In this document: positions 40,595 to 50,345 of the stretch, in pieces
How the letters are laid out: the number at the start of each line of letters is the position of its first letter
Position numbering within the stretch: the stretch's first letter is position 1
DNA from: [Mycobacterium] vasticus
GTDB lineage: Bacteria > Actinomycetota > Actinomycetes > Mycobacteriales > Mycobacteriaceae
Direction: 5' to 3'
Length of the DNA: 64,000 nucleotides
Assembly (NCBI RefSeq): GCF_020181595.1
Contig: NZ_CP084028.1
Span: forward strand, 2,179,193 to 2,243,192
The notes under the pieces: generated by a model
Databases searched by the model: none
Told to the model about the DNA's origin: nothing
Seen by the model: the letters and a program-made list of their open reading frames with translations, nothing else
Translations under genes and position numbers: made by a program

Positions 40595-41563
40595 ATGCCG
40601 AGGCACTTGACCGAGGTGGAGATTCGCACAGAATTGGAACCGGTTGCGGCGACCAACGTCAACCGACACGAGTCGGTAGCGCCGCGATGGAATCCGCATG
40701 ACTACGTTCCCTGGGATCGTGGCCGTAATTTTGCGCGTACGGGTGGTGCCGACTGGTCGCCCGAGCAGTCGCAGCTCAGCGATGTCGCCCGAGCGGCGAT
40801 GATCACCAATCTGCTCACCGAGGACAACCTTCCGTCCTATCACCGTGAGGCGGCGGAACACTTTTCCCTCGACGACGCCTGGGGGGCCTGGGTCGGCCGC
40901 TGGACCGCCGAGGAGAATCGGCACGGGATCGCGCTGCGGGACTACCTCGTCGTCACCCGCGCGGTCGACCCAGTGGAGTTGGAGCTGGCGCGTATGCAGC
41001 ACGTGGCCAACGGATTCGGGGCCACTGCCGAAGAAGAGGCACGGCACAAGACCGACTTCCTGCTGTCGATCGCCTATGTGACGTTCCAGGAACTTGCCAC
41101 CCGAGTGAGTCACCGCAACACGGGCAAGGTGTGTAACGACCCGATCGCAGACCAGTTGCTGAAACGTATTGCCGCGGACGAGAACCTGCACATGATCTTC
41201 TACCGCAACGTGTGCGCGGCGGCCTTGGATCTCGTGCCCGATCAAGCGCTGGAGGCGGTTGCCGACGTCGTGGAGCACTTTCGGATGCCGGGTCAGGGCA
41301 TGCCGAACTTCCGACGTAACGGGGTGCTGATGGCCAAACACGGGATCTACGACCCACGTCAGCATCTCGACGAAGTCGTACGACCGACTTTGCGCAAGTG
41401 GCGGATCTTCGAGCGTGACGATTTTTCGTTCCAGGGTGAACAACGCCGTGAACAGCTGGCAACGTATCTGGAAGGCCTTGAGCACCAGGTGATCCGGTTC
41501 GAGGAACAACGCGACCGGCGTCTTGCCCGTGCCGAGCGAAACAGAGAGGTGAAAGCCGGGTAG
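40595..41563 (+). CDS. Acyl-ACP desaturase (stearoyl-ACP desaturase family, DesA1/DesA2-like)
   Basis: A 322-residue soluble di-iron desaturase. The iron ligand motifs are EENRHG (residues about 108-113) and ADENLHM (about 195-201), with further Glu in TEDNLPSYHREAAEH. I start at the ATG giving MPRHLTEVEIRTELEPV, preceded by AAAGGGGG; upstream codons are not homologous. It introduces double bonds into ACP-bound acyl chains, a step in mycolate and unsaturated lipid formation in mycobacteria. Confidence 0.9.
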   Translation: MPRHLTEVEIRTELEPVAATNVNRHESVAPRWNPHDYVPWDRGRNFARTGGADWSPEQSQLSDVARAAMITNLLTEDNLPSYHREAAEHFSLDDAWGAWVGRWTAEENRHGIALRDYLVVTRAVDPVELELARMQHVANGFGATAEEEARHKTDFLLSIAYVTFQELATRVSHRNTGKVCNDPIADQLLKRIAADENLHMIFYRNVCAAALDLVPDQALEAVADVVEHFRMPGQGMPNFRRNGVLMAKHGIYDPRQHLDEVVRPTLRKWRIFERDDFSFQGEQRREQLATYLEGLEHQVIRFEEQRDRRLARAERNREVKAG

Positions 41564-41581
41564 CGAACCGCACGAGGCTGG

Positions 41582-42124
41582 GTGAACAGCGCCACGACAG
41601 GCGTGTCTACCCGGCCTACTGTGGTTGGTGTGACCCCAGACACCCAACCCGCCGCGCTCGCGCCCGAACTCGACGTTGCCGAGTGGATCGGTCAACCCTC
41701 TCCCCTGGCTTCGCTACGGGGTCGCGTCGTGCTGGTCGAGAGTTTTCAGATGCTTTGCCCGGGCTGCATCCGCTACGGCCTGCCGCAGGCCCAGCGGGTG
41801 CATCGAATGTTCCCGGAGACCGCGGTCATCGGTCTGCACACGGTGTTCGAGCATCACGAGGTGACAGGCCCCGAGGCGCTGAAGGTCTTCCTGTCCGAGT
41901 TCGGTATTCATTTTCCGGTCGGAATCGACCGCCACGAAGATGGCAACTCGATGCCGGTGACCATGCGGCGTTACGGCTTGCAGGGCACTCCGTCGACCCT
42001 GGTGATCGATCGGGCCGGGCGGCTACGGTTCCAACACCTCGGTGCCATCGACGATCTGGCCCTCGGGATTCTGCTCGGCCAGCTACATGCCGAGAGTGCC
42101 GACAGCCCACCTCAGGGCAGCTAG
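41582..42124 (+). CDS. Redoxin/thioredoxin-fold protein with CPGC motif
   Basis: A 180-residue protein of the AhpC/TSA-TlpA group. The active-site-like motif is SFQMLCPGCIRYGLP, and the cis-Pro region is GLQGTPSTLVIDRAGRL. No signal peptide is seen, so it is probably cytosolic. The GTG start has GAGG just upstream; an internal GTG at 41630 would give a shorter form. It may act as a peroxide or disulfide reductase. It converges on the thiolase gene with a 3-bp gap. Confidence 0.78.
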   Translation: MNSATTGVSTRPTVVGVTPDTQPAALAPELDVAEWIGQPSPLASLRGRVVLVESFQMLCPGCIRYGLPQAQRVHRMFPETAVIGLHTVFEHHEVTGPEALKVFLSEFGIHFPVGIDRHEDGNSMPVTMRRYGLQGTPSTLVIDRAGRLRFQHLGAIDDLALGILLGQLHAESADSPPQGS

Positions 42125-42127
42125 ACC

Positions 42128-43594
42128 TCACTCCAACGCAGCGGTTCCGTCCACATTGACGGCCACCTTCGCCCCGGCGATGTCCTCGCGGACACTGGCC
42201 GCAGCCTGCGACGCGTCGGCGATCACCGCCAGTGCCCGGCTGCCGCTCGGCGTGCGAACCGCGACGAACACCTTCTCGGGCTCACCGTCGCGGTTGAACG
42301 GCGTGGTCCAGGTCTCCAGGGTGCCGGTGCCCGACCAGCCGTCTTCGGCCACCACGGTCGGCTCCGCGTCGACCGTGGATTGCACATCCTCCCAACGGAA
42401 TTCGTGTTCCGGCGGCTGCGCGCTGTAGACGCCGAAACTATGCTTCGACAGGTAGCCGCCGTTGGCGGTGATCAGCCCGATCTGCCCGGGGTTGGCCGTG
42501 AGCCGCTCGGCCATGGTCGCGATCGAATGCGAGACGTAGTTGTTCCATGGTCCGCCCGCGAACGTCAGCCCGCCGGTGACCGTCAACGGACGCCGCGGGT
42601 CGTCCAAGGCCAGCCCAAGCTCGTTGGCGGCCACCTGCACCGCCGACGGGAAGCACGAGTACACGTCGACGGCCGCAAGATCGTCAACGCCGACGCCCGC
42701 CAGCTCCAGCGCCCGGCGGCCGGCGATCCGGATCGCCGGTGACGCGGCGAACGAAGCCCGCTCGCCGATCAGATAGGTGTCGTGGGCGTCGGTGCCGGCG
42801 TGCGGGAAAACCCAGCGCTCCCTGGGGATCCCCAGTCCAGTGGCCTTCTCGACCGAGGTCAGGATCAAGGCGGCACCCTGATCGACCATGTTGTTGGAGT
42901 TCATCAGCTTGGTATAGGGCCAGCTGATCATCCGGTTCGTTCGCCCGGGTCGCCAGATATCCTCGGCCGGCACCGCCCTTTGGCTCCAGGCGTGCGGATT
43001 GCCCTGCGCCACCTCGCTGAACCGCGACCACAGTTCACCGATCCGGCGCCGGTGAGCATCGCTGGACTCCCCCGCCTCGATCCGCAGCGCCTGCTCGAAC
43101 ATCGGATAGACGTGCGACGGCGCGACCAGGCCGATCCGCAGCTCGGCCGGACCGGCCATCTCGAACTCGGGGTCACTGGGTGCCATCGGCACCGAGTCGT
43201 CCTGCTCGGTCCCGGTGAGCCGCTCGCCCCGGGCCTTCAATCTGCTTCGAGTGCGCCAGGTTTCACCCCCGGCGATCAGCACCACGTCGTTGTGGCCCTG
43301 CTGAATATCCAGGCAGGACCGGTTCACCAGCGACTGCGGCACGTTGCCGCCGACCGGGGTATAGCGCGTCGCGGCACCCGATGCGCCGATGCGCTGCGCC
43401 AGCAGCAGGCCCGGGTCCCGGTAGCGCAACGACAACACGTTGACCATCCGCACGGAGTCGACGGCTGCGAGCACTCTGGCATCAGCTGCCGCGCGTGCCG
43501 CAGCCTCCATCAGGTCCAGTGGCTCGGCGCCGGGATTCTCCTCATGCTGATCGACCTGACCGTAGCCGACCAGCACCGGGGTTCTGGGGTTCAT
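42128..43594 (-). CDS. Thiolase-family acetyl-CoA acetyltransferase-like protein
   Basis: A 488-residue protein (start MNPRTPVLVGYGQVD). The N-terminal half resembles the SCP-x/thiolase fold (LVNRSCLDIQQGHNDVVLIAGGE). The C-terminal part includes DVYSCFPSAVQVAANELG and TFAGGPWNNYVSHSIA, and a TOBE-like tail domain follows (DGEPEKVFVAVRTPSGSRALAVI). The classical catalytic Cys context is altered, as in many mycobacterial lipid-transfer-type thiolases. It may cleave branched or steroid-derived acyl-CoA, given the acyl-CoA dehydrogenase cluster it diverges from. Confidence 0.78.
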   Translation of the reverse strand: MNPRTPVLVGYGQVDQHEENPGAEPLDLMEAAARAAADARVLAAVDSVRMVNVLSLRYRDPGLLLAQRIGASGAATRYTPVGGNVPQSLVNRSCLDIQQGHNDVVLIAGGETWRTRSRLKARGERLTGTEQDDSVPMAPSDPEFEMAGPAELRIGLVAPSHVYPMFEQALRIEAGESSDAHRRRIGELWSRFSEVAQGNPHAWSQRAVPAEDIWRPGRTNRMISWPYTKLMNSNNMVDQGAALILTSVEKATGLGIPRERWVFPHAGTDAHDTYLIGERASFAASPAIRIAGRRALELAGVGVDDLAAVDVYSCFPSAVQVAANELGLALDDPRRPLTVTGGLTFAGGPWNNYVSHSIATMAERLTANPGQIGLITANGGYLSKHSFGVYSAQPPEHEFRWEDVQSTVDAEPTVVAEDGWSGTGTLETWTTPFNRDGEPEKVFVAVRTPSGSRALAVIADASQAAASVREDIAGAKVAVNVDGTAALE

Positions 43595-43751
43595 GCCCCA
43601 CAGCTTGGCTGACTTCGGCCCGCGCTGTAAACGACCAGCGCGGAAACCCACCGGTGAGCGTTCGGCACATCTATAGGTGTCGCAATGTGCGCTTTACACC
43701 CGGCCGATACCGACGTTGCATTAGAGCGACACCAGGGAAGGGCGAACACCG

Positions 43752-44855
43752 ATGACGATGAGCGTGGCCGAGCGCACCGAACTGGCCGCCGCGGTCAAAG
43801 ACCTCCTGGACGAACACTGCAGCGAGGCCCACGTACGCCGGATCATGGTCGGCGACCACGGATTCGATCCCGACCTCTGGAACAGGCTGGCCGCCCAGGG
43901 CGTGACCGGGCTGATCGTCGACGCCGAGTACGGCGGAGTGGGACTGGGCGCCGAAGAACTGGAACTGGTCGCCGAGGTCACCGGTGCAGCCCTGCTGCCG
44001 GCCCCGTTCCTGTCCAGCGCCGTCTTCGCCACGGCGCTGATCCAGGCCGCCGGCACCGACGACGACAGGGCCCGATTGCTACCGGCGCTGGACGACGGGT
44101 CCTGGATCGCCACCGTCGCAGCCACCGGCCCCCGCGGTACGTGGTCCCCGGACGCCGTGGCGGTTCAGGCGGTCCGCGACGGCGACGGGCACTTGCTGAC
44201 CGGTAGCGCGCACTACGTGCTCGACGGGCAGATCGCCGACGTGCTGCTGGTGATCGCCGCCGTTGATGACGGATTCGGCATCTTCGAGATCACCCCGCAG
44301 GCGTCCGGTTTCGAGCGCACCGCGGCTACGGTGTTCGATCCGACGGTCCGGCTCTCGACGTTCACCTTCACCCAGACCCCGGCCCGCCGCATCGGTGACG
44401 CCGGCTGGGATGCCGTCGAACATGCGCTGTCATGGGCGGTGATCGCGCTGGCCGGCGAACAGGCCGGCGGAGCCCGCCGCATCTTCGACATCACCGTCGA
44501 CTACCTCAAGACCCGCATCCAGTTCGGCCGCCAGATCGGCAGCTTCCAGGCACTCAAACACATGGCGGCCGACCTGCTGTTGGAAGTCGAATCGGCGACC
44601 TCGGCCGCTCGACACGCCGCGCAGCGGTTCGCCACCGACCCCGACGACGCCGCCGGCGCGGTCGCGCTGGCCGGATTCGCCTGTGCGGAGGCCTATCACA
44701 CCACGGCCATGCAGGCCATCCAGATGCACGGCGGTATCGGCTTCACCTGGGAGCACCCCGCTCATCTGTTCCTGCGGCGGGCCCGCACCGGCCGCCAACT
44801 GTTCGGCAGCTCACGCGATCACCGCGAACGCTACCTCGTTTCGAAGGGCGCCTGA
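43752..44855 (+). CDS. Acyl-CoA dehydrogenase (subunit 1 of a probable heteromer)
   Basis: A 367-residue flavoprotein dehydrogenase: an N-terminal helical domain, a beta domain (DGHLLTGSAHYVLDGQIADVLLV) and a C-terminal helical domain (KTRIQFGRQIGSFQALKHMAADLL, QMHGGIGFTWEHPAHLFLRR). It lies 1 bp from a second dehydrogenase, as in the heterotetrameric FadE pairs used in mycobacterial sterol side-chain and ring catabolism. Whether it has the catalytic Glu needs alignment. It is first in the operon to 48428. Confidence 0.88.
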   Translation: MTMSVAERTELAAAVKDLLDEHCSEAHVRRIMVGDHGFDPDLWNRLAAQGVTGLIVDAEYGGVGLGAEELELVAEVTGAALLPAPFLSSAVFATALIQAAGTDDDRARLLPALDDGSWIATVAATGPRGTWSPDAVAVQAVRDGDGHLLTGSAHYVLDGQIADVLLVIAAVDDGFGIFEITPQASGFERTAATVFDPTVRLSTFTFTQTPARRIGDAGWDAVEHALSWAVIALAGEQAGGARRIFDITVDYLKTRIQFGRQIGSFQALKHMAADLLLEVESATSAARHAAQRFATDPDDAAGAVALAGFACAEAYHTTAMQAIQMHGGIGFTWEHPAHLFLRRARTGRQLFGSSRDHRERYLVSKGA

Positions 44856-44856
44856 C

Positions 44857-46047
44857 ATGACCAACCCACCGAGCATCGACGAACTGCGCACCGAAGTACG
44901 CGACTGGCTGGCCCGCAACTGGAGCCCGCTGCCTCCTTCGACGGACCCCTGGGTCAGCTCACCGGAACAGATCACCTGGACCGAGAAGGTCCTCGACGCC
45001 GGATACGCCGCCCCCAGCTACCCCACCGAATGGTTCGGGCGCGGCTACCCCCGACAGCTCGCAGGAGTGATTCAGCAGGAGTTCCGTGCCGTCAAGGCTC
45101 CGGGAGCCTGCCAGGACCGCTACAACATCCCGGCCAACACCCTGTTCGCGTTCGGCTCCGACGACCTCAAACATGCGCTGCTGCGTGACTTTCTGACCGG
45201 CCGGGCCCGAACGTGCCTGCTCTACAGCGAACCTGGAGCCGGATCGGATCTGGCCGGGGTGAGCGCCACCGCCGTGCGCGACGGCGACCGCTGGGTGGTC
45301 AACGGCCAGAAGGTGTGGACCTCCGGCGCGGCGACCTCCGAGTACGGCCTGCTGATCGCGCGCACCGACTGGGATGTGCCCAAGCACAAGGGCTTGAGCT
45401 TCTTCATGATCCCGATGCGCCAGCCCGGCATCGAGGTGCGGCCCCTGGTACAGATCACCGGGGAGTCGCACTTCAACGAGGTGTTCCTCTCCGATGCCAC
45501 CGTGCCGCACGCCAACCTCCTTGGCGGGGAAGGAAACGGCTGGCGGGTGCTGCAGACCGCACTGGCCTACGAACGCTCCATCATGGGCGACGGCGGCCGC
45601 GGTTCGCGCAACAAGTCCAAGGCCGACAGCCTGGTCGAGCTGGCCCGCGCGCACGGCCGCCTCGACGACGCCGCGCTGCGCGAGCAGCTGGCAGGCGTCC
45701 TGGCGTTGCGGGAACTCAACCAGCTCAACAACGCCCGCGCCAAAGCCACCACCGGCCAGGGCAGCTCGAGTTCGATCATGTCGCTGGGCAAGCTCGCGAT
45801 GTCACGCATCCTGCACTCCGAGGCGGCGCTCAAGACCGAGATCATCGGCGCGGAGTCACTGCTGGCTGGCCCGGACAACCCGGAGTCCGACGACGTGAAC
45901 TTCCTGTCGCTCAACGCCTTCTTCACCTCGATCGGCGGCGGCACCGATCAGATCCAGCGCACCATCATCGGCGAACGGGTACTGGGCCTGCCCAAGGAAC
46001 CCGAAGTCGACCGGGACATCCCGTTCCGGCAGGCCCGGCGGAGCTGA
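44857..46047 (+). CDS. Acyl-CoA dehydrogenase (subunit 2 of a probable heteromer)
   Basis: A 396-residue protein starting MTNPPSIDELRTEVRDWL. The FAD/substrate-binding motif is LLYSEPGAGSDLAGVSATAVRDGD and WVVNGQKVWTSGA. The C-terminal region is FFTSIGGGTDQIQRTIIGERVLGLP. It starts immediately after the preceding dehydrogenase, so a one-to-one complex is likely. A CoA-transferase follows 5 bp later. Confidence 0.9.
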   Translation: MTNPPSIDELRTEVRDWLARNWSPLPPSTDPWVSSPEQITWTEKVLDAGYAAPSYPTEWFGRGYPRQLAGVIQQEFRAVKAPGACQDRYNIPANTLFAFGSDDLKHALLRDFLTGRARTCLLYSEPGAGSDLAGVSATAVRDGDRWVVNGQKVWTSGAATSEYGLLIARTDWDVPKHKGLSFFMIPMRQPGIEVRPLVQITGESHFNEVFLSDATVPHANLLGGEGNGWRVLQTALAYERSIMGDGGRGSRNKSKADSLVELARAHGRLDDAALREQLAGVLALRELNQLNNARAKATTGQGSSSSIMSLGKLAMSRILHSEAALKTEIIGAESLLAGPDNPESDDVNFLSLNAFFTSIGGGTDQIQRTIIGERVLGLPKEPEVDRDIPFRQARRS

Positions 46048-46052
46048 CCGGT

Positions 46053-48428
46053 ATGGCCTACGACCCGCCGTTGTCCGGCATCGAGATTCTCGATCTGTCC
46101 ACCGGGCCGATGACCGAGGTCGCTCACCTGCTCGCCGATCTGGGCGCCCGTGTCACAGCGGTGCGACTGGCCGGCGTGACCGCCGACGACACCATCGGGC
46201 CCCACATCGACGCGGTCCCGATCGGCACCGCCATCACCCGAGCCGGCATCCCGACCCTCGACATCGAAACGGAAACACCGGTCGGCCAACGGACCTGGAC
46301 GCAGCTGCTGGCAGGCGCCGACATCCTGATCGAGAACACCCGGCCCGGTTCGTCTGCCGAAGCTCTTCTGGCGATCCGGCAGATCCGGGTCCAGCATCCG
46401 TCCTTGGTGATCCTGTCGATCAGCGACTTCGGCCGGGACAGCAGCTATCGGTCCTGGCAGGCCACCACGCCGGTGCTGCACGCCTTGACCAGTGAACTGT
46501 CCCGGTCCGGCATTCCGGGCCGGGTGCCGTTGCTGCCGCCAGGGCAGAACCTGCCGTATCAGGTGGCGGCGGCTCAGGCGGCCCTGTTCGTCGTCAGCGT
46601 ATATCTGGACCGGTTGCGTTGCGGCACCGGCGATCTGATCGATTTCTCGGTGCTCGAAGGCGCGATGCAGACGCTTGACCCACCGTTCGGCACCGCCGGC
46701 AGCGCCTCCGCGGGCGTGCCGGTGAGCGAACAGCAGCGCGACTGGGCCGCCGAACAACAGCGTTACCCCATCATCAGATGCAAGGACGGCCATGTCCGGA
46801 TCTGCCTGCTGGCAAAGCGCCAGTGGCAGGGCATGTTCGAGTGGATGGGATGCCCCGAGGAGTTCGCCGACCCGCGGTTCAACAGCCTGCGCGAACGAGT
46901 CGCCTCGGCCGAGTTGTTCTCCGCGATCGAGAAGTTCTGCGCCGAGCAGACCCGCGCGGAACTCGAACTCGCCGGGCAGCGTCACCGGGTCCCCACCGCG
47001 GCCGTGCTCACCTTGGCCGAAGCGCTGGCCACCGAACAGGTTGCCGCACGCGGATTCCTGCGGGATACGCAGCTTGCGCCGGGGTTGAGCGCACCGGTGC
47101 CGGCCGGGGTCGTCGAGATCGACGGACACCGCGCCAGCAGAGCACACGACGCCAGAAGGCGCCCCCGGCTCCGCGATGCGGCCACAGAGCACGCACCCGG
47201 TGACCACGGTCTCCCCCTGGAGGGGCTGCGGGTACTGGACCTGGGCGTCATCGTCGTCGGCAGCGACACCGGACGGCTGCTGGCCGACCTCGGCGCCGAC
47301 GTCGTCAAGATCGAGAACTCCGCCTTCCCCGACGGGCTGCGTTTCAGCCTGACCAGGATGACCCAGACCTACGCCGCCGGGCACCGCAACAAACGGTCGA
47401 TCGGAATCGACCTGCGCACCGACGAAGGCCGAGCGCTGGCACATCGCCTGGCCGAACAGTCCGACGTCGTGCTCACCAACTTCAAACCCGGTGTGGCGCA
47501 AGCGCTCGGGATGGACCACGCGACACTGCACACGATCAACCCCGGCATCGTGGTGGTCGACAGTTCCGCCTACGGGCCCACCGGACCGTGGGCGGCACGG
47601 CTGGGCTACGGCCCGCTGGTGCGCGCCAAGGCGGGCTTCACCGAACTGTGGAAGTACCCGGCAGATCCCGGCACCTTCTGTGACACCGTCACCGTCTACC
47701 CCGACCACGTGGCCGCACGTATCGGTGCCCTGAGCGCGGTGGCACTGCTATTGCGCCGCGAACGCAGCGGCACCGGCGGATCGGCCAGCATCGCCCAATC
47801 CGAGGTGATGCTCAGCCACCTGGCCGCCGAGATCGCCGGTGAAGTGCTGACCGGCCAGGGCCACACCCCCACCGAGCCGACAGCCCAGGACGCGCCGTGG
47901 GGAATCTTTCCCGCCAACGGCGACGACGCCTGGGTGGCGGTCACCGTTCGCGACGACGCCGATTGGGCGGCGTTGTGCGAGGTGATGGGCGACACCGAAC
48001 TGCGCGACGACCCCGACCTGCAAACTCGGGCCGGCCGGGATCGTCACCGCTGCCGGATCGACGAGGCCGTTGCCGGCTGGACAACCCGGCACAACCCCGT
48101 CGGCGCGATGGGTCACCTGCAGGCCGCCGGCGTACCGGCCGGCGCGGTTTTGCATGCCGTCGAGGTACCGGAATGGGACTACTACGTCGAGCGACGCGAT
48201 TTCCGCGAGGAACTCCACCCGCGCGCCACGGTGCCCTTTATGGTGGAGAACGTGCAGATCCACTCCGACCGTATCGCCGATCCCCCACTGGGGCAGGCGC
48301 CACTGCTCGGGGAGCAGACCCGCGAGATCGCGGCGGAACTGCTGGAGCTCGACGACGAACAGATCGACGACCTTATCGGTCGCGGTGTTCTGGAAGTTCC
48401 TGCGGTGGAGGCGCATTCGGGGCGCTGA
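46053..48428 (+). CDS. Fused tandem type III CoA-transferase (two CaiB/BaiF domains)
   Basis: A 791-residue protein with two successive CoA-transferase family III domains. The first spans about residues 1-370 (IEILDLSTGPMTEVAHLLADLGARV...). The second spans about residues 385-785 (LRVLDLGVIVVGSDTGRLLADLGADVVKIEN..., NKRSIGIDLRTDEGRALAHRLAEQ, FKPGVAQALGMDH). Family members are usually single domains of about 400 residues acting as dimers, so the fusion may be an intramolecular pair. The catalytic Asp region looks better preserved in the second half, and the first may be degenerate. It probably activates or recycles the CoA ester oxidised by the upstream dehydrogenases. Confidence 0.85.
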   Translation: MAYDPPLSGIEILDLSTGPMTEVAHLLADLGARVTAVRLAGVTADDTIGPHIDAVPIGTAITRAGIPTLDIETETPVGQRTWTQLLAGADILIENTRPGSSAEALLAIRQIRVQHPSLVILSISDFGRDSSYRSWQATTPVLHALTSELSRSGIPGRVPLLPPGQNLPYQVAAAQAALFVVSVYLDRLRCGTGDLIDFSVLEGAMQTLDPPFGTAGSASAGVPVSEQQRDWAAEQQRYPIIRCKDGHVRICLLAKRQWQGMFEWMGCPEEFADPRFNSLRERVASAELFSAIEKFCAEQTRAELELAGQRHRVPTAAVLTLAEALATEQVAARGFLRDTQLAPGLSAPVPAGVVEIDGHRASRAHDARRRPRLRDAATEHAPGDHGLPLEGLRVLDLGVIVVGSDTGRLLADLGADVVKIENSAFPDGLRFSLTRMTQTYAAGHRNKRSIGIDLRTDEGRALAHRLAEQSDVVLTNFKPGVAQALGMDHATLHTINPGIVVVDSSAYGPTGPWAARLGYGPLVRAKAGFTELWKYPADPGTFCDTVTVYPDHVAARIGALSAVALLLRRERSGTGGSASIAQSEVMLSHLAAEIAGEVLTGQGHTPTEPTAQDAPWGIFPANGDDAWVAVTVRDDADWAALCEVMGDTELRDDPDLQTRAGRDRHRCRIDEAVAGWTTRHNPVGAMGHLQAAGVPAGAVLHAVEVPEWDYYVERRDFREELHPRATVPFMVENVQIHSDRIADPPLGQAPLLGEQTREIAAELLELDDEQIDDLIGRGVLEVPAVEAHSGR

Positions 48429-48446
48429 CAGCCCGAGCGCGAGCTG

Positions 48447-49376
48447 ATGGAGATCGACTTCACCCGACTGCGGTACTTCGTGGCTGTCGCCGAAGAACTT
48501 CATTTCAAACGCGCCGCCGACCGCCTGATGATCACCCCACCGCCGCTGAGCAAACAGATCAAGGTGCTGGAACGCGAACTGGGCGGGCCGCTGTTCGAGC
48601 GGACCTACCACGACGTGCGGCTGACCCGGCTGGGCGAACAACTGTTGGGCCCGGCACGCGAGATCCTGCGCCAAGTCGAGGATCTCAAGAGTCTCGCATC
48701 GCGAATCACCCAGGCACCCAGCCCGATTCGGATCGGTGCCACCGCCTATGCCCCCTCGGATTTTCTCGCCAGGCTGGAGACCGCGGTTGCCGACCTGCCG
48801 ATATCGACCGAGTTCGGTGTGCCCGGCTCGGCCGCCGAGGTCGCCGCCAAACTGGTCTCGGGCAACATCGACCTCGGCTTGATTCACCTGCCGACCACAG
48901 ACAAACGTCTTCGCTACCGGGTGGTGGCCAGCTACCCAGGGGCCGCCGCGGTCCGGTTCGACGATCCCCTGGCAGAGCATTCCGTCATCGCGATCGAGGA
49001 CCTGCGTGACCGCGACGTCGTGATCGACTTCGCCCGGCCCAATCCCGTGGTGCTGGCGCAGATGACGCGCGGACTCAACGCGCGAGGCGTCACCCGAATC
49101 GTGCGGGCGGTCAATCAGCTGGGCGGCGAGTTGGAGATGGCCACCCAGGTGTTCAATCGGCACCTGGTCGCCCTGCTCAGCTACGCACCCGCCTCGGCGA
49201 TCGGCAGGATCTTCTCCCCACCGGAGTTCAAACTGATCCGCATCGACGAGAGCACCTGGCCGCCGGTCAAGATCGCGTTGGCCTGGGCGCCTGACCGCTT
49301 GGGTGACCCCGCCGGCATCGAGGCCCTGGCGGAGCGGTTGGCGGGCACCCTGGCGTCGTCGCGCGACCCCGCCTGA
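48447..49376 (+). CDS. LysR-family transcriptional regulator
   Basis: A 309-residue protein: an N-terminal winged HTH (MEIDFTRLRYFVAVAEELHFKRAADRLMITPPPLSKQIKVLE) and a C-terminal periplasmic-binding-like effector domain. It is co-directional with and 18 bp after the CoA-transferase. It probably responds to an intermediate of the pathway encoded around it. Confidence 0.88.
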   Translation: MEIDFTRLRYFVAVAEELHFKRAADRLMITPPPLSKQIKVLERELGGPLFERTYHDVRLTRLGEQLLGPAREILRQVEDLKSLASRITQAPSPIRIGATAYAPSDFLARLETAVADLPISTEFGVPGSAAEVAAKLVSGNIDLGLIHLPTTDKRLRYRVVASYPGAAAVRFDDPLAEHSVIAIEDLRDRDVVIDFARPNPVVLAQMTRGLNARGVTRIVRAVNQLGGELEMATQVFNRHLVALLSYAPASAIGRIFSPPEFKLIRIDESTWPPVKIALAWAPDRLGDPAGIEALAERLAGTLASSRDPA

Positions 49377-49460
49377 GCCCGGCCCGAACTTTACAAAAAG
49401 ACATCAAACTGTCACGCTTGCGCCCGAGACAGCCGCGTCGACACAACGAGGAGTCAACTG

Positions 49461-50300
49461 GTGGCGCACACCGAATTCTCCGGCCGCACCCTGGTGATCT
49501 CCGGCGCAAGCCGGGGCATCGGACTGGCGATCGGCCTGGGCGCCGCGCGACTGGGCGCCAACGTGGTGCTGCTGGCCAAGACCGCCGAACCGCACCCCCG
49601 ACTGCCCGGAACCGTGCACACCGCCGCCGCCGACATCGAAGCCGCCGGCGGCAAAGCACTGGCCGTCGTCGGCGACGTGCGCAACGAGGACGACGTCCAG
49701 CGTGCCATCGACGCCGCCGTCGACCGATTCGGCGGCATCGACATCTGCGTGAACAACGCCAGCGCGATCGCCGTCGAACCCACCGAGCAGCTGTCGGCCA
49801 AGAAGTTCGATCTCATGCAGGACATCAACGTGCGCGGCACCTTCCTGCTGACCAAGGCGTGCCTGCCGCACCTGCGGCGCTCGGCGGCCCCGCATGTGGT
49901 GACGATCGCTCCCCCGCTCAACATGAACCCGTACTGGCTGGGTATTCACCCCTCCTACACGCTGTCCAAGTACGGGATGACGCTGCTGTCGCTGGGCTGG
50001 GCAGCCGAATACGCCGACGCCGGAATCGCTTTCAGCTGCCTGTGGCCCGAGACCTACATCGCCACCTCCGCGGTGGCCAACTCACCCGGCGCCGACGAGC
50101 TGATCGGCAAGTCGCGCAGCCCGCGGATCATGGCCGACGCTGCCGTGGAGATCCTGCGGAGCCCGGCCGCCGAGGTGACCGGCAAGTGCTTCATCGACGC
50201 CGATGTGCTCACCGAGGCCGGCGTGACGGACTTCTCCGGGTACGGCGGCGGGACCGAGCCGCTGATCGACTTCTTTCTGGACCGGCCCGCTACCGCGTAG
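49461..50300 (+). CDS. Short-chain dehydrogenase/reductase (HSDL2-like)
   Basis: A 279-residue protein with a Rossmann fold: VISGASRGIGLAI (cofactor loop), VNNASAIAV, and the active-site Tyr-Lys in SYTLSKYGM. The catalytic Ser position reads VTIAPPLNM and is less canonical, as in hydroxysteroid-dehydrogenase-like-2 proteins. The start is a GTG with GAGG upstream. It is downstream of the LysR gene and may supply the hydroxyacyl or alcohol oxidation step of the cluster. Confidence 0.85.
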   Translation: MAHTEFSGRTLVISGASRGIGLAIGLGAARLGANVVLLAKTAEPHPRLPGTVHTAAADIEAAGGKALAVVGDVRNEDDVQRAIDAAVDRFGGIDICVNNASAIAVEPTEQLSAKKFDLMQDINVRGTFLLTKACLPHLRRSAAPHVVTIAPPLNMNPYWLGIHPSYTLSKYGMTLLSLGWAAEYADAGIAFSCLWPETYIATSAVANSPGADELIGKSRSPRIMADAAVEILRSPAAEVTGKCFIDADVLTEAGVTDFSGYGGGTEPLIDFFLDRPATA

Positions 50301-50345
50301 CACTCCAGCGCCCAGCGTCGTCGGCGTCGCACCGATTGATCCCGC

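Noticed and set aside
45213..46052. 280-residue upstream extension of the fused CoA-transferase
   Set aside because: It is an out-of-frame reading of the acyl-CoA dehydrogenase gene. The ATG at 46053 right after that gene's stop gives the standard family N-terminus.
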